Assembly (NCBI RefSeq): GCF_029338575.1
Contig: NZ_CP119992.1
Span: 1,054,001 to 1,118,000, forward strand
Reading direction: 5' to 3'
Length of the DNA: 64,000 nucleotides
DNA from: Halomarina halobia
GTDB taxonomy: Archaea; Halobacteriota; Halobacteria; Halobacteriales; Haloarculaceae
Part shown: in pieces, positions 8,923-17,240 of the stretch
How positions within the stretch are numbered: the stretch's first letter is position 1
How the letters are laid out: each line of letters opens with the position of its first letter
Made by a program: the position numbers and the translations under genes
The notes under the pieces: model-generated
Databases searched by the model: none
Told to the model about the DNA's origin: nothing
Seen by the model: the letters and a program-made list of their open reading frames with translations, nothing else

Positions 8923-9702
8923 ATGAGCACCGAACAGTTCAGCGTGGCGGGGCGGACCGTCGTCATCACCGGATCATCGCAGGGGATCGGGAGGGTGACC
9001 GCGGAGCGCTTCGCCGAGGACGGCGCGAACGTCGTCGTCTCCTCGCGCTCCCAGGAGAAGGTCGACGAGGTCGCGGCGGGCATCCGCGAGTCCGGCGCGC
9101 CGGGCGACGTACTCGCGGTCGAGTGCGACGTGCGCGACCGCCCCTCGGTCGAGGCGCTGGTCGAGGCGACCGTCGAGGAGTTCGGCGGGGTGGACGTACT
9201 CGTCAACAACGCGGGCGCGTCGTTCATGGCCGGGTTCGCCGACATCTCGGAGAACGGCTGGAAGACGATCGTGGACATCAACCTCCACGGCACGTTCCAC
9301 TGCTCGCAGGTCGCCGGCGCGCACATGCGCGAGCACGGCGGCGGGAGCATCGTCAACCTCGCGAGCGTCGCGGGCACCGACGGATCGCCGTACATGAGCC
9401 ACTACGGCGCGGCGAAGGCGGGCGTGGTGAACCTCACGACGACGCTCGCCTACGAGTGGGCGGGCGACAACGTGCGCGTCAACTGCATCGCGCCGGGGTT
9501 CGTCGCCACGCCGGGCGTCGCCAGCCAGATGGGCGTCACGGCCGACGAGATCGACCGGAGCGACGTGAAGCGACGCATCGGCCTGAGCGAGGAGATCGCC
9601 GACGTCGTGCAGTTCCTCGCCAGCGACGCCTCGTCGTACGTCGTGGGTGAGACTATCGTGGCGCGCGGCCTCCCGCGGATCGAGGAGACGGCCGAGGTAT
9701 GA
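8923..9702 (+). CDS. Short-chain dehydrogenase/reductase, coupled to an F420 oxidoreductase
   Basis: A 259-residue classical SDR with 'TGSSQGIG' at the cofactor site, 'NNAGASF', the catalytic Ser in 'NLASVAG' and 'YGAAKAG' with Tyr/Lys. An Arg in 'VVSSRSQEKV' suggests NADP(H). The closing 'VVGETIVARGLPRIEE' corresponds to the conserved C-terminal strand of 3-oxoacyl-ACP-reductase-like SDRs. Its stop codon overlaps the start of the next gene by four bases (ATGA), so the two are almost certainly co-translated. The SDR and F420 partner probably act on the same unknown metabolite. Confidence 0.88.
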   Translation: MSTEQFSVAGRTVVITGSSQGIGRVTAERFAEDGANVVVSSRSQEKVDEVAAGIRESGAPGDVLAVECDVRDRPSVEALVEATVEEFGGVDVLVNNAGASFMAGFADISENGWKTIVDINLHGTFHCSQVAGAHMREHGGGSIVNLASVAGTDGSPYMSHYGAAKAGVVNLTTTLAYEWAGDNVRVNCIAPGFVATPGVASQMGVTADEIDRSDVKRRIGLSEEIADVVQFLASDASSYVVGETIVARGLPRIEETAEV

Positions 9703-10700
9703 CCGACCGAGACGTCTTCCTCCCGGTCGCGGCCCAGGCGAGCGTCGGGGCGTTCGTCGAACAGGCCCGGCGCGCCGAGGACCTCGGCTACGACGCGGCG
9801 TGGATCCCCGAGACGTGGGGGCGAAACGCGGCCGTCGTGCTGGCGAGCATCGCCGAGGGCACCGACTCGATCGACGTCGGGACGAGCATCATGCCGATCT
9901 ACTCGCGCTCGCCGGCCCTCATCGGCCAGACCGCGGCCACGCTGCAGGAGGTCTCCGAGGGTCGCTTCCGCCTCGGCCTCGGTCCGAGCGGCCCCATCGT
10001 CATCGAGAACTGGCACGGCGTCGACTACGGGAACCCCCTCCGCCGGACGCGGGAGACCGTCGACGTCGTGCGGCGCGTGCTCTCGGGCGAGGAGGTGGAG
10101 TACGACGGCGAGTACTTCGACCTCTCGGGCTTCCGCCTGCGCTGTACGCCGCCGGATCCCGTCCCGCCGATCGAGGTGGCCGGGATGGGGCCGAAGGCGG
10201 TCGAACTCGCCGGGCGCTTCGCCGACGGCTGGCACGCGCTCATGCTCACCCCCGAGGGGATGGCCGACAGGATCGAGGACCTCGAACGCGGGGCCGACCT
10301 CGGGGGGCGCGACCCCGACGACGTGCGCGTCACCCTCTCGCTGACCTGCGCCGCGCTCCCCGACCGCGAGCGGGCCCGCGAGATCGTCAGGCAACACGTC
10401 GGGTTCTACCTCGGCGGGATGGGGACGTTCTACCGCGACGCGCTGGCCCGGCAGGGCCACGAGGAGACCGCGGGGGCGATCTACGAGGCGTGGCAGGCCG
10501 GGAACAGGAGGGAGGCGCTCGCCGAGATCGACGACGACCTGCTCGACTCGCTGGCGGTCGCCGGGACGCCCGAGGAGGCCCGCGAGCGCGTCGCCGAGTT
10601 CGAGGCGCTTGCCGGCGTCGACGCCGTCTCCGTCTCCTTCCCACGCGCCGCCGAACCGGAGGAGATCCGGGCGACAATCGACGCGCTCGCGCCGACGTAA
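9699..10700 (+). CDS. Coenzyme F420-dependent oxidoreductase, LLM class (NP1902A-like)
   Basis: The 333-residue protein is a luciferase-like TIM-barrel oxidoreductase. Visible family features are 'ARRAEDLGYDAAWIPETWGR' near residues 25-45, 'YSRSPALIGQTAATLQEVS' near 70, 'RFRLGLGPSGP', 'EVEYDGEYFDLSGFRL' and 'EVAGMGPKAVELAGRFADG', all typical of F420-dependent LLM enzymes of the haloarchaeal NP1902A group. These transfer hydride between reduced F420 and an organic substrate; the substrate of this group is not known to me. It is translationally coupled to the SDR upstream. The TAXI-TRAP binding-protein gene follows after about 160 bases. Confidence 0.87.
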   Translation: MTDRDVFLPVAAQASVGAFVEQARRAEDLGYDAAWIPETWGRNAAVVLASIAEGTDSIDVGTSIMPIYSRSPALIGQTAATLQEVSEGRFRLGLGPSGPIVIENWHGVDYGNPLRRTRETVDVVRRVLSGEEVEYDGEYFDLSGFRLRCTPPDPVPPIEVAGMGPKAVELAGRFADGWHALMLTPEGMADRIEDLERGADLGGRDPDDVRVTLSLTCAALPDRERAREIVRQHVGFYLGGMGTFYRDALARQGHEETAGAIYEAWQAGNRREALAEIDDDLLDSLAVAGTPEEARERVAEFEALAGVDAVSVSFPRAAEPEEIRATIDALAPT

Positions 10701-10858
10701 CCCCGTTCTCGCCCCTGACGCGCGCGTCGTCGGGCAACCCTCCCACCGCCCGACCGAAAGTGTCGGCCATATTTACAATTGGTAAGTTCGGGGGGTAGTA
10801 CGGTAAACAGTGTGAGCGATACGAAGAATTATAAGGATAAACTGTTAGCCATTGATGT

Positions 10859-11926
10859 ATGGTTGTTCCACGCGGACCGTCCTCACGGCGTACGTTTCTC
10901 AAGTCCTCGCTCGGCGCTGCGGGCGCGCTGACGCTCGCGGGCTGTCTCGGGGGCGAAGGCGGGACCGGGAACGGCGGCGGAAACGGGTCCGGGGGCGGTT
11001 CGGGCCCCACGGACATGGTGATGCACACGGCGACGGAGACGACCGCGGCCTACGCGATGAGCCAGGGTATCGCGGCCGTCGTCAACGACAACACCGACGC
11101 GGTCCGGATCGACGCGCGACCGAGCGAGGGGACGAACGCGAACATCGGTCAGCTGAACCGGAACGAGGCGCACATCGTCTACATCCAGAACTGGTCGGCG
11201 AACAAGATCGAGGAGGGCGAGGAGCCCTTCTCCGACCTCTCGTTCCAGCCGTACCAGGTCCACCACCTCTACGACCTCGGGTGGTTCCTCTGCAGCGGCA
11301 ACGACGGCTGGGAGACGGTCGCCGACATCGAGCCCGACAGCCGCGTCTCGCCGACCCCCCGGGGCTCTGGCACCGCCGAGATGCTCGAACACGCCCTCGG
11401 CTACGTGACCTCCGACTACGAGCGCATCAGCGTCGACTACGGCGGCCAGGCGAGCGCGATGAGCGAGGGACGCCTCGACGTCGGCGCGGGGACGTTCGTG
11501 AACTTCTCGGTCGAACCGGGCTGGCTACAGGAGATGAAGGGGACGGTCGACCTCCGGCTGCTCGACTTCCCCGACGACGCGACGGCGGAGATGGAGTCCG
11601 ACCCGGCGCTGCTCGTCACCGAGATCGACACCGGCGAGATGGAGGGGTACGCCCACGCGCCCGACCCGCTCATCGCGCCCTCGCTCGCGTACAACTTCGT
11701 CGTCCGGAACGACTTCAGCTACGACGCGGTCTACGGCTACCTCGAGGCGCTCCACGGGAACCGCGAGGGGCTCGGCGAGTACCACGGGTTGCTGACGCCG
11801 CTGGCCGACGAGAAGTACTTCCTCGAGAACCCCTACGACATGCCGTTTCACCCCGCCGCGGCCGACTTCTACGAGGAACTCGGTATCTGGAGCGACGACC
11901 TGACCCGCGGGGAGAAGGTGGAGTGA
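10859..11926 (+). CDS. TAXI-family TRAP transporter solute-binding lipoprotein
   Basis: The 355-residue protein begins with a twin-arginine signal 'SSRRTFLKSSLGAAGALTL' ending in the lipobox 'LAGC', then a Gly/Ser/Asn linker, so it is exported folded and lipid-anchored outside the membrane. The mature part follows the TAXI pattern of tripartite transporters, with 'YAMSQGIAAVVN', 'EAHIVYIQNWSA', 'SGTAEMLEHAL' and 'AMSEGRLDVGAGT'. It would bind an organic acid or amino acid and deliver it to the permease encoded seven bases downstream. An AT-rich box (ATTATAAG) lies about 27 bases before the ATG, consistent with a nearly leaderless transcript. Confidence 0.88.
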   Translation: MVVPRGPSSRRTFLKSSLGAAGALTLAGCLGGEGGTGNGGGNGSGGGSGPTDMVMHTATETTAAYAMSQGIAAVVNDNTDAVRIDARPSEGTNANIGQLNRNEAHIVYIQNWSANKIEEGEEPFSDLSFQPYQVHHLYDLGWFLCSGNDGWETVADIEPDSRVSPTPRGSGTAEMLEHALGYVTSDYERISVDYGGQASAMSEGRLDVGAGTFVNFSVEPGWLQEMKGTVDLRLLDFPDDATAEMESDPALLVTEIDTGEMEGYAHAPDPLIAPSLAYNFVVRNDFSYDAVYGYLEALHGNREGLGEYHGLLTPLADEKYFLENPYDMPFHPAAADFYEELGIWSDDLTRGEKVE

Positions 11927-11933
11927 TCCGTCG

Positions 11934-13961
11934 ATGGGGGTGAGCCTGCGAGGGCGGTTCGACGCCGTCGACGAGTGGCCGCGCGGGAAGCTCGCGCTCT
12001 GGACGGCCGTCTCCGTCCTCGGCGTCGGGCTGACGCTCTACACGTTCTACTACGCGTACAGCCTGGCGCTCGTCCGGGTGCGCCACTCGAACCTCTTTCT
12101 CGGCGTCGGGCTGTGCGTCTTCTACCTCCACGCGACGCTCGAACACCGCTACGGGACGGAGGACGCGACGGCCTACCGCGACCGCGACCGGCTCGCGCCG
12201 GGCGGAGCGATCGGGCGGACCCGGGCGGCGCTCGGATCGTACGACTGGCTCCTCACGCTCGCGTTCGCGTTCGCGTCGCTCGCGGTGGCGGCGTACGTCG
12301 AGGCGAACTTCGACCGCCTGCTGAACGACGCCGTCGTCCTCGGGTTCACCTCGACCGACTACCTCGTCGGCGCGGCCATCGTCGCGATCGTCACGGACGC
12401 GACGCGGCGGGCGTACGGCTGGGCCATCACCTCCGTCGTCTTCGTCGCCATCGCCTACGCCATGGCGGGCCCGTCGCTCCCCGGCTTCCTCGGGCACACC
12501 GGCATGGACTGGCAGGAGGTCGCCCGCTACGGGGCGATCGGGCTGAGCGGCACCTACGGGTTCATCCTCGGCGTCGGGACGACGTGGGTCGCGGTGTTCA
12601 TCATGTTCGCCGGGATGGCGAAGACCTACGGCGCGCTCGACTACATCCTCGACGTCGGCCGGGAGTTCGGGAACGAGCTCCGGACGGGCGTCGTCCAGGT
12701 CGCCGTCGTCTCCAGCATGGCGATGGGCTCGATCACGGGGAGCGCGGCCGCCAACACGGCCACCACGGGCACGTTCACCATCCCGATGATGAAGAACCAG
12801 GGAGTCAGGGACGACTTCGCCGCGGCCATCGAGAGCGTCGCCTCCTCCGGCGGGCAGATGATGCCGCCGGTGATGGGGGTCGCCGCGTTCATCATGGCCG
12901 ACATCCTGCAGGTGAGCTACGTCGAGGTCATCCGGGCGGCGCTGCTCCCGGCGCTGCTGTTCTACTTCAGCGTCGGCGTCGCGGTCCAGTTCGTCGTCCT
13001 CCGGTTCGGCTGGACCGTCGAGCGGACGGGGCGGTTCGACCGGGGCGTCCTGCGCTCGGGGGCGCACTTCGCCGTCCCCTTCGCGGTGCTCATTTACACG
13101 CTCGTCGTGCTGCGCCTGACGCCGCTGAGCGCCGGGCTGTACACCTCGGCGACGCTCGTCGCGACGATGTACCTCCGGAACCTCGTCGTCGACGGTCCGA
13201 GCGCCGGGACGCTCGTCGACACCACCCTCGACACGTTCCGGGGGTTCCGCGACGGGGCCATCGACATGGCCCCGCTGATCGGCGTCCTCGCGGCGATGGG
13301 CATCATCATCAGCATGCTCACCCAGACCGGGCTCGCGAACAAGGTCAGCGTCCGGATGGTCGGACTCGCGGGGGGCGTCTTCGTCGCCGTGCTCGTGATG
13401 GCGATGCTCCTCAGCATCCTGTTCGGACTCGGCATGCCGACGCCCGCGGCGTACATCCTCGTCGTGATCCTCGTCGCGCCCGGCCTCGTCGAGATCGGCC
13501 TCCCCGAGATCACGGCCCACCTGTTCGTGTTCTACTTCGCCATGCTGTCCGCCATCACGCCGCCGGTCGCCGTGGCCGTCGCGGTCGGGGCGCGCATCGC
13601 GGGGTCGAACTTCATGCGGACCGGGAAGCAGGCGCTTCGGATCGGCGCGGCGGGCTTCCTCATCCCGTTCGCGTTCGTCACGAACCCGAGCCTCATCGCG
13701 TGGTCGTTCCCGGCGACGCCGCTGCACCTCGCCGTCGTGATGGTCGGCGTCGTCGCGCTCGTCGCGGCCACCACCGCCTACGACGGCCGCTCCGAACTGG
13801 GCCTCGTCGGCAGGGGGATCTACCTGCTCCTCGCGGCCGTCGCGCTGTACGCGCCGATGACGACGGTCCAGGTCGGCGCGGCGCTGCTCGCCCTGGTCGG
13901 CCTGGGCATGGCGTACCTCGACCGCGACCTCCCCGTCGGCGCGCCGGCGCGGAGTCGCTGA
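11934..13961 (+). CDS. Fused TRAP transporter permease, TAXI type
   Basis: This 675-residue polytopic membrane protein is the fused 4TM/12TM permease of TRAP transporters. The large-subunit core is seen in 'GSITGSAAANTATTGTFTIP', 'ESVASSGGQMMPPVMG' and 'FGLGMPTPAAYILVVI', regions that form the sodium and substrate sites. The N-terminal ~200 residues hold the small-subunit-like helices. TRAP-TAXI systems drive uptake with the sodium gradient, which suits a haloarchaeon. It forms a transporter operon with the binding protein upstream. The following ThDP-enzyme gene has its own promoter-like sequence. Confidence 0.9.
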   Translation: MGVSLRGRFDAVDEWPRGKLALWTAVSVLGVGLTLYTFYYAYSLALVRVRHSNLFLGVGLCVFYLHATLEHRYGTEDATAYRDRDRLAPGGAIGRTRAALGSYDWLLTLAFAFASLAVAAYVEANFDRLLNDAVVLGFTSTDYLVGAAIVAIVTDATRRAYGWAITSVVFVAIAYAMAGPSLPGFLGHTGMDWQEVARYGAIGLSGTYGFILGVGTTWVAVFIMFAGMAKTYGALDYILDVGREFGNELRTGVVQVAVVSSMAMGSITGSAAANTATTGTFTIPMMKNQGVRDDFAAAIESVASSGGQMMPPVMGVAAFIMADILQVSYVEVIRAALLPALLFYFSVGVAVQFVVLRFGWTVERTGRFDRGVLRSGAHFAVPFAVLIYTLVVLRLTPLSAGLYTSATLVATMYLRNLVVDGPSAGTLVDTTLDTFRGFRDGAIDMAPLIGVLAAMGIIISMLTQTGLANKVSVRMVGLAGGVFVAVLVMAMLLSILFGLGMPTPAAYILVVILVAPGLVEIGLPEITAHLFVFYFAMLSAITPPVAVAVAVGARIAGSNFMRTGKQALRIGAAGFLIPFAFVTNPSLIAWSFPATPLHLAVVMVGVVALVAATTAYDGRSELGLVGRGIYLLLAAVALYAPMTTVQVGAALLALVGLGMAYLDRDLPVGAPARSR

Positions 13962-13977
13962 CCCGATCGCCGCACAG

Positions 13978-13985
13978 CTTTATGA
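13978..13985 (+). promoter_or_regulatory. TATA-like box for the ThDP-enzyme gene
   Basis: The sequence 'CTTTATGA' lies about 27 bases before the chosen ATG. This spacing fits leaderless haloarchaeal transcription and supports the later of two in-frame ATGs as the start. Confidence 0.45.
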
Positions 13986-14008
13986 CCGCTCCGAGATCAC
14001 TACAGGTA

Positions 14009-15709
14009 ATGACAGACACGGACGGCTACACCGGCGCTGACCTGTTCGTCGCTACCCTCGAACGGTACGGCGTCACCCGCGTGTTCGGCAACCCCGGGAC
14101 GACGGAACTCCCGGTGCTCGAAGCGCTCTCGCACAGCGACCTCGACTACGTCCTCGGCCTGCACGAGGACGTCGCCGTTGGGATGGCCTCGGGGTACGCC
14201 CAGACGCGGCGCTACCACGGCCACCACGACCCGTCGGTGATGCCGGCGGGCGTCGTGAACCTGCACATCACGCCCGGCCTCGCCCACGGCCTCGGCAACC
14301 TCTACGCGGCGAAGTGGGTCGGCGCGCCGATCGTCGTCACCGCCGGGAACCACGAACTCGACTTCCGCCACGAGGAGCCGCTACTCTCGGGCGACCTCCT
14401 CGAACTGGTCCGGCAGTTCACGAAGTTCGACGCGGAGGTGACCGACGTGCGCGCGCTCCCCGGGCTGCTCCGGCGGGCGTTCCGCATCGCGCTGACGCCG
14501 CCCACCGGCCCCGTCTTCCTCGCGCTCCCGATGGACGTGATGCTCGCGGAGACGGACCTCGAACCGGAGCCGCTCGGGCCGATCCCGACCGCCGGGCGGG
14601 GCGACGAGGCGCAGATCGACGCGGCGGTCGACCTGCTCGCCGAGGCCGACGCGCCCGTATTCGTCCTCGGCGACGAGATCGCCCGGTCTGGCTACGAGGC
14701 GGTCGAGGCGGCCGTGGACCTCGCGGAGGCCTGCGGCGCGCGCGTCCACGGCGAGACGCTCGCCTGCGAGGTGAACTTCCCGACCGACCACGAGCTGTGG
14801 GTGTCGCACATCCCGCCCCGGGAGGACTTCGCGTCGATGCTGATGAACAGCGACACACTGGCGTTCGTCGGCTGCTCGACGAACACGACGCTCCTGCGCC
14901 ACGAGAACCCGCTCGTCCCGGAGGACGCGACCCGGGTCCACGTCGGGACGAACGCTCACGACCTCGCCAAGCGACAGCGCGCCGACGCGGCGATCCTCGG
15001 CGATCCGGGTGACGTGATGGCCGACCTCGCGGCGCGCGTCGAGGCGCGCGTCGACGAGGAGACGCGCGCGGAGCGCGTCGAGAAGGTTCGAGCACTGAAG
15101 GAGTCGATCGCCGATACGACGGACAGGATCGGTCGCGGCGACGCCGACCCGGACGACCCGCGCGCCTCGAAGGCCGGCCTCGTGGACGCGCTACGCTCGG
15201 TCGCGCCGGACGCCTACGTCGTGGACGAGGGGATCACCGCGAAGTACCCCCTGCTCCTTCGCTGGCCGATGCAGGCGGAGCAGCTGATCTCGAACAAGGG
15301 CGGCGGCCTGGGTTACGGCCTGCCCGCCTCGGTGGGCGCGGCCATCGCGGAGCGCGAGTCCGACGACCCCCGGCAGGTCGTCGGCTACGTCGGCGACGGA
15401 TCGTACCTCTACTATCCCCACGCGCTCTACTCGGCCGCGCGCTACGACGTGGACCTCACGGTCGTCGTCCCCGACAACCGCAACTACCGCATCCTGAAGG
15501 ACAACACGAACGCCATCTTCGGCGGCGAGGACTCGGATCACGACTACGTCGGCATGGACTTCGAGCCGCCCGTCGACATCCCGACGAACGCCGAGAGCCA
15601 CGGCGCGACGGGGCGCCTCGTGGAGCGCGAGGAGGAGATCGCGCCGGCGTTCGAGGAGGCGCTGGCGACGGACGGTCCCGTGGTACTGGACGTGCTGGTA
15701 CACGACTGA
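14009..15709 (+). CDS. Thiamine diphosphate-dependent enzyme, benzoylformate decarboxylase/acetolactate synthase-like
   Basis: The 566-residue protein has the three-domain ThDP fold. 'FGNPGTTELP' (26-35) and 'GLHEDVAVGMASGYA' with the ring-activating Glu53 mark the pyrimidine domain. 'GDGSYLYYPHALYSAARY' from residue 462 and 'PDNRNYRIL' around 490 mark the diphosphate/Mg-binding domain. 'FGNPGTTELP' is closer to benzoylformate and related 2-oxo-acid decarboxylases than to true acetolactate synthases. The expected reaction is non-oxidative decarboxylation or carboligation of a 2-oxo acid. An earlier in-frame ATG (13982) overlaps the TATA-like box and is not preferred. It follows the TAXI-TRAP operon and lies near two 2-hydroxy-acid oxidases, which would supply such substrates. 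Confidence 0.85.
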   Translation: MTDTDGYTGADLFVATLERYGVTRVFGNPGTTELPVLEALSHSDLDYVLGLHEDVAVGMASGYAQTRRYHGHHDPSVMPAGVVNLHITPGLAHGLGNLYAAKWVGAPIVVTAGNHELDFRHEEPLLSGDLLELVRQFTKFDAEVTDVRALPGLLRRAFRIALTPPTGPVFLALPMDVMLAETDLEPEPLGPIPTAGRGDEAQIDAAVDLLAEADAPVFVLGDEIARSGYEAVEAAVDLAEACGARVHGETLACEVNFPTDHELWVSHIPPREDFASMLMNSDTLAFVGCSTNTTLLRHENPLVPEDATRVHVGTNAHDLAKRQRADAAILGDPGDVMADLAARVEARVDEETRAERVEKVRALKESIADTTDRIGRGDADPDDPRASKAGLVDALRSVAPDAYVVDEGITAKYPLLLRWPMQAEQLISNKGGGLGYGLPASVGAAIAERESDDPRQVVGYVGDGSYLYYPHALYSAARYDVDLTVVVPDNRNYRILKDNTNAIFGGEDSDHDYVGMDFEPPVDIPTNAESHGATGRLVEREEEIAPAFEEALATDGPVVLDVLVHD

Positions 15710-15837
15710 CCGACGCCGCTCCGCGGTGCTCTCGCGTTCGATCGCCTCCATAGGGCTATCGAGTCACGGATAGCAACCCGATCAGCTATTGCCTCCCCCT
15801 AGCAAGTGTTACCTACCGCTTTCGAGGTGTCTCACAC

Positions 15838-17220
15838 GTGGACACGCACGCCGTCACCCTCCTGGTCACCGTCGACTCCCTCCGGGCTGACGCGCTCGCG
15901 GCCATGCCCACCGTGAGCGCGCTCGCCCGGGAGGGAGCGCACTTCACGCGCGCCTACGCGCACGGCAACTGGACGCCCTTCTCCTTCCCGAGCGTCCTCG
16001 GTTCGGACCACGTGTTCGCCGAGGGGAGCCGCCTCGGACCCTCGTCGCGGCCGACGCTCGCCGAGCGCCTCCGCGCGGGCGGCGTCCGGACAGTCGGGCT
16101 CAACGCCGCGAACGGCTTTCTGAGCGAGCACTGGGGGTACGACCGCGGGTTCGACGCGTTCGAGACGTGGCTCGACGGCTCCGGGATCGACCGCCTGCTC
16201 GCCGCCCACCCGACCGTCGGCGGGTGGCTCCAGCTCGTCGCCGCGCCCGGCCGACGCGCGTTCGGGATCGCCCGCGGCGAGGGCGAGCACCCCGCGGTCG
16301 ACACGTCGAACCTCCGCGCCCTGGAGCGCCGCGCCGTCGAGAGCGTCCGGGAGGCGGACCGCCCGCTCTTCCTCTGGGTGCACTACATGGACACGCACAC
16401 GCCGTACGTCCCCGCGCCGCGGCACGTTCGGGCGGTCGGCGGCGCGACGGGCACCGCGTCGATGCTCCGGGCGCACCTGCGGGCGGGCCTCGGCCGCGAG
16501 GTCGGCGACCGGGCGCTCGCGGACCTCCGGACCTGCTACGACGGCGCGGCCCACCAGGTGGACGCGAGCGTCGGTCGGCTCCTCGACGCGCTCTCGGCGG
16601 CGGGGCTGCGCGATGAGACCTGCGTGATCGTGGCGGGCGATCACGGCGAGGAGTTCATGGATCACGGTCACCTCGCGCACTACCCCAAGCTCTACTCGGA
16701 GCTCATCAACGTTCCGCTGGTCGTGGACGCGCCCGACGCGCCGGCGCGCACCGTCACCGCGCCCGTCGGCCTGCGCTCGATCCCGCCGACCGTCTGTGCG
16801 GCGATGGGCGTCGCCGCGCCCGACCTCGACGCCGGGAGCCTCCTCCCGGTCGTCCGGGACGGCGAGCGCCCCGCCCCCGAACCGGTGCTCTCGGTCGCCG
16901 TCCGCGGGGAGCGCGTCACCCAGCAACCCATCCCGCGGCGGCCCGAGGACGGGGAGCTCCTCGCGAGCGCCCGTACCGACCGCTTCACCTACATCTATCA
17001 CACCCGTTCCGGCCGCCGCGAGCTGTACGACCGCTCGGCCGACCCGGACGAGCGCCGCGACGTGTCGGGGACGGCCGACCACGCGCCGACGGTGCGACGG
17101 CTCCACCGGGCGGTCGAGCGGCACGTGGCGCGCCTCGACGCCGCGGACGACGGGAGGAAGTCGGCGGACGAGACGCCTGCGGCGATCGAGCGGCGACTCG
17201 ACGCGCTCGGCTACCGGTAG
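15838..17220 (+). CDS. Alkaline-phosphatase-superfamily hydrolase ('sulfatase' family) with Thr nucleophile region
   Basis: A 460-residue protein of the sulfatase/AlkP superfamily. 'TVDSLRADAL' supplies the first metal Asp, 'AGDHGEEFMDHGHLAH' the later Asp/His ligands, and 'LVVDAPD' a typical strand. Where arylsulfatases have C/S-x-P-x-R, this protein reads 'NWTPFSFPS', so there is no formylglycine motif. A Thr is in the nucleophile position, as in phosphoglycerol transferases and phosphodiesterases. No signal peptide or membrane helices are seen, so it seems cytoplasmic. The start is a GTG directly before 'DTHAVTLLVTVDS'. Annotation as a sulfatase by similarity is likely wrong in chemistry. 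Confidence 0.8.
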   Translation: MDTHAVTLLVTVDSLRADALAAMPTVSALAREGAHFTRAYAHGNWTPFSFPSVLGSDHVFAEGSRLGPSSRPTLAERLRAGGVRTVGLNAANGFLSEHWGYDRGFDAFETWLDGSGIDRLLAAHPTVGGWLQLVAAPGRRAFGIARGEGEHPAVDTSNLRALERRAVESVREADRPLFLWVHYMDTHTPYVPAPRHVRAVGGATGTASMLRAHLRAGLGREVGDRALADLRTCYDGAAHQVDASVGRLLDALSAAGLRDETCVIVAGDHGEEFMDHGHLAHYPKLYSELINVPLVVDAPDAPARTVTAPVGLRSIPPTVCAAMGVAAPDLDAGSLLPVVRDGERPAPEPVLSVAVRGERVTQQPIPRRPEDGELLASARTDRFTYIYHTRSGRRELYDRSADPDERRDVSGTADHAPTVRRLHRAVERHVARLDAADDGRKSADETPAAIERRLDALGYR

Positions 17221-17240
17221 TCGCCGGCGTTCGCCGGCGG

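Noticed and set aside
11975..15709. A single 1244-codon plus-strand frame
   Set aside because: It joins a shadow of the TRAP permease with the real ThDP enzyme; the true start is at about 14009.
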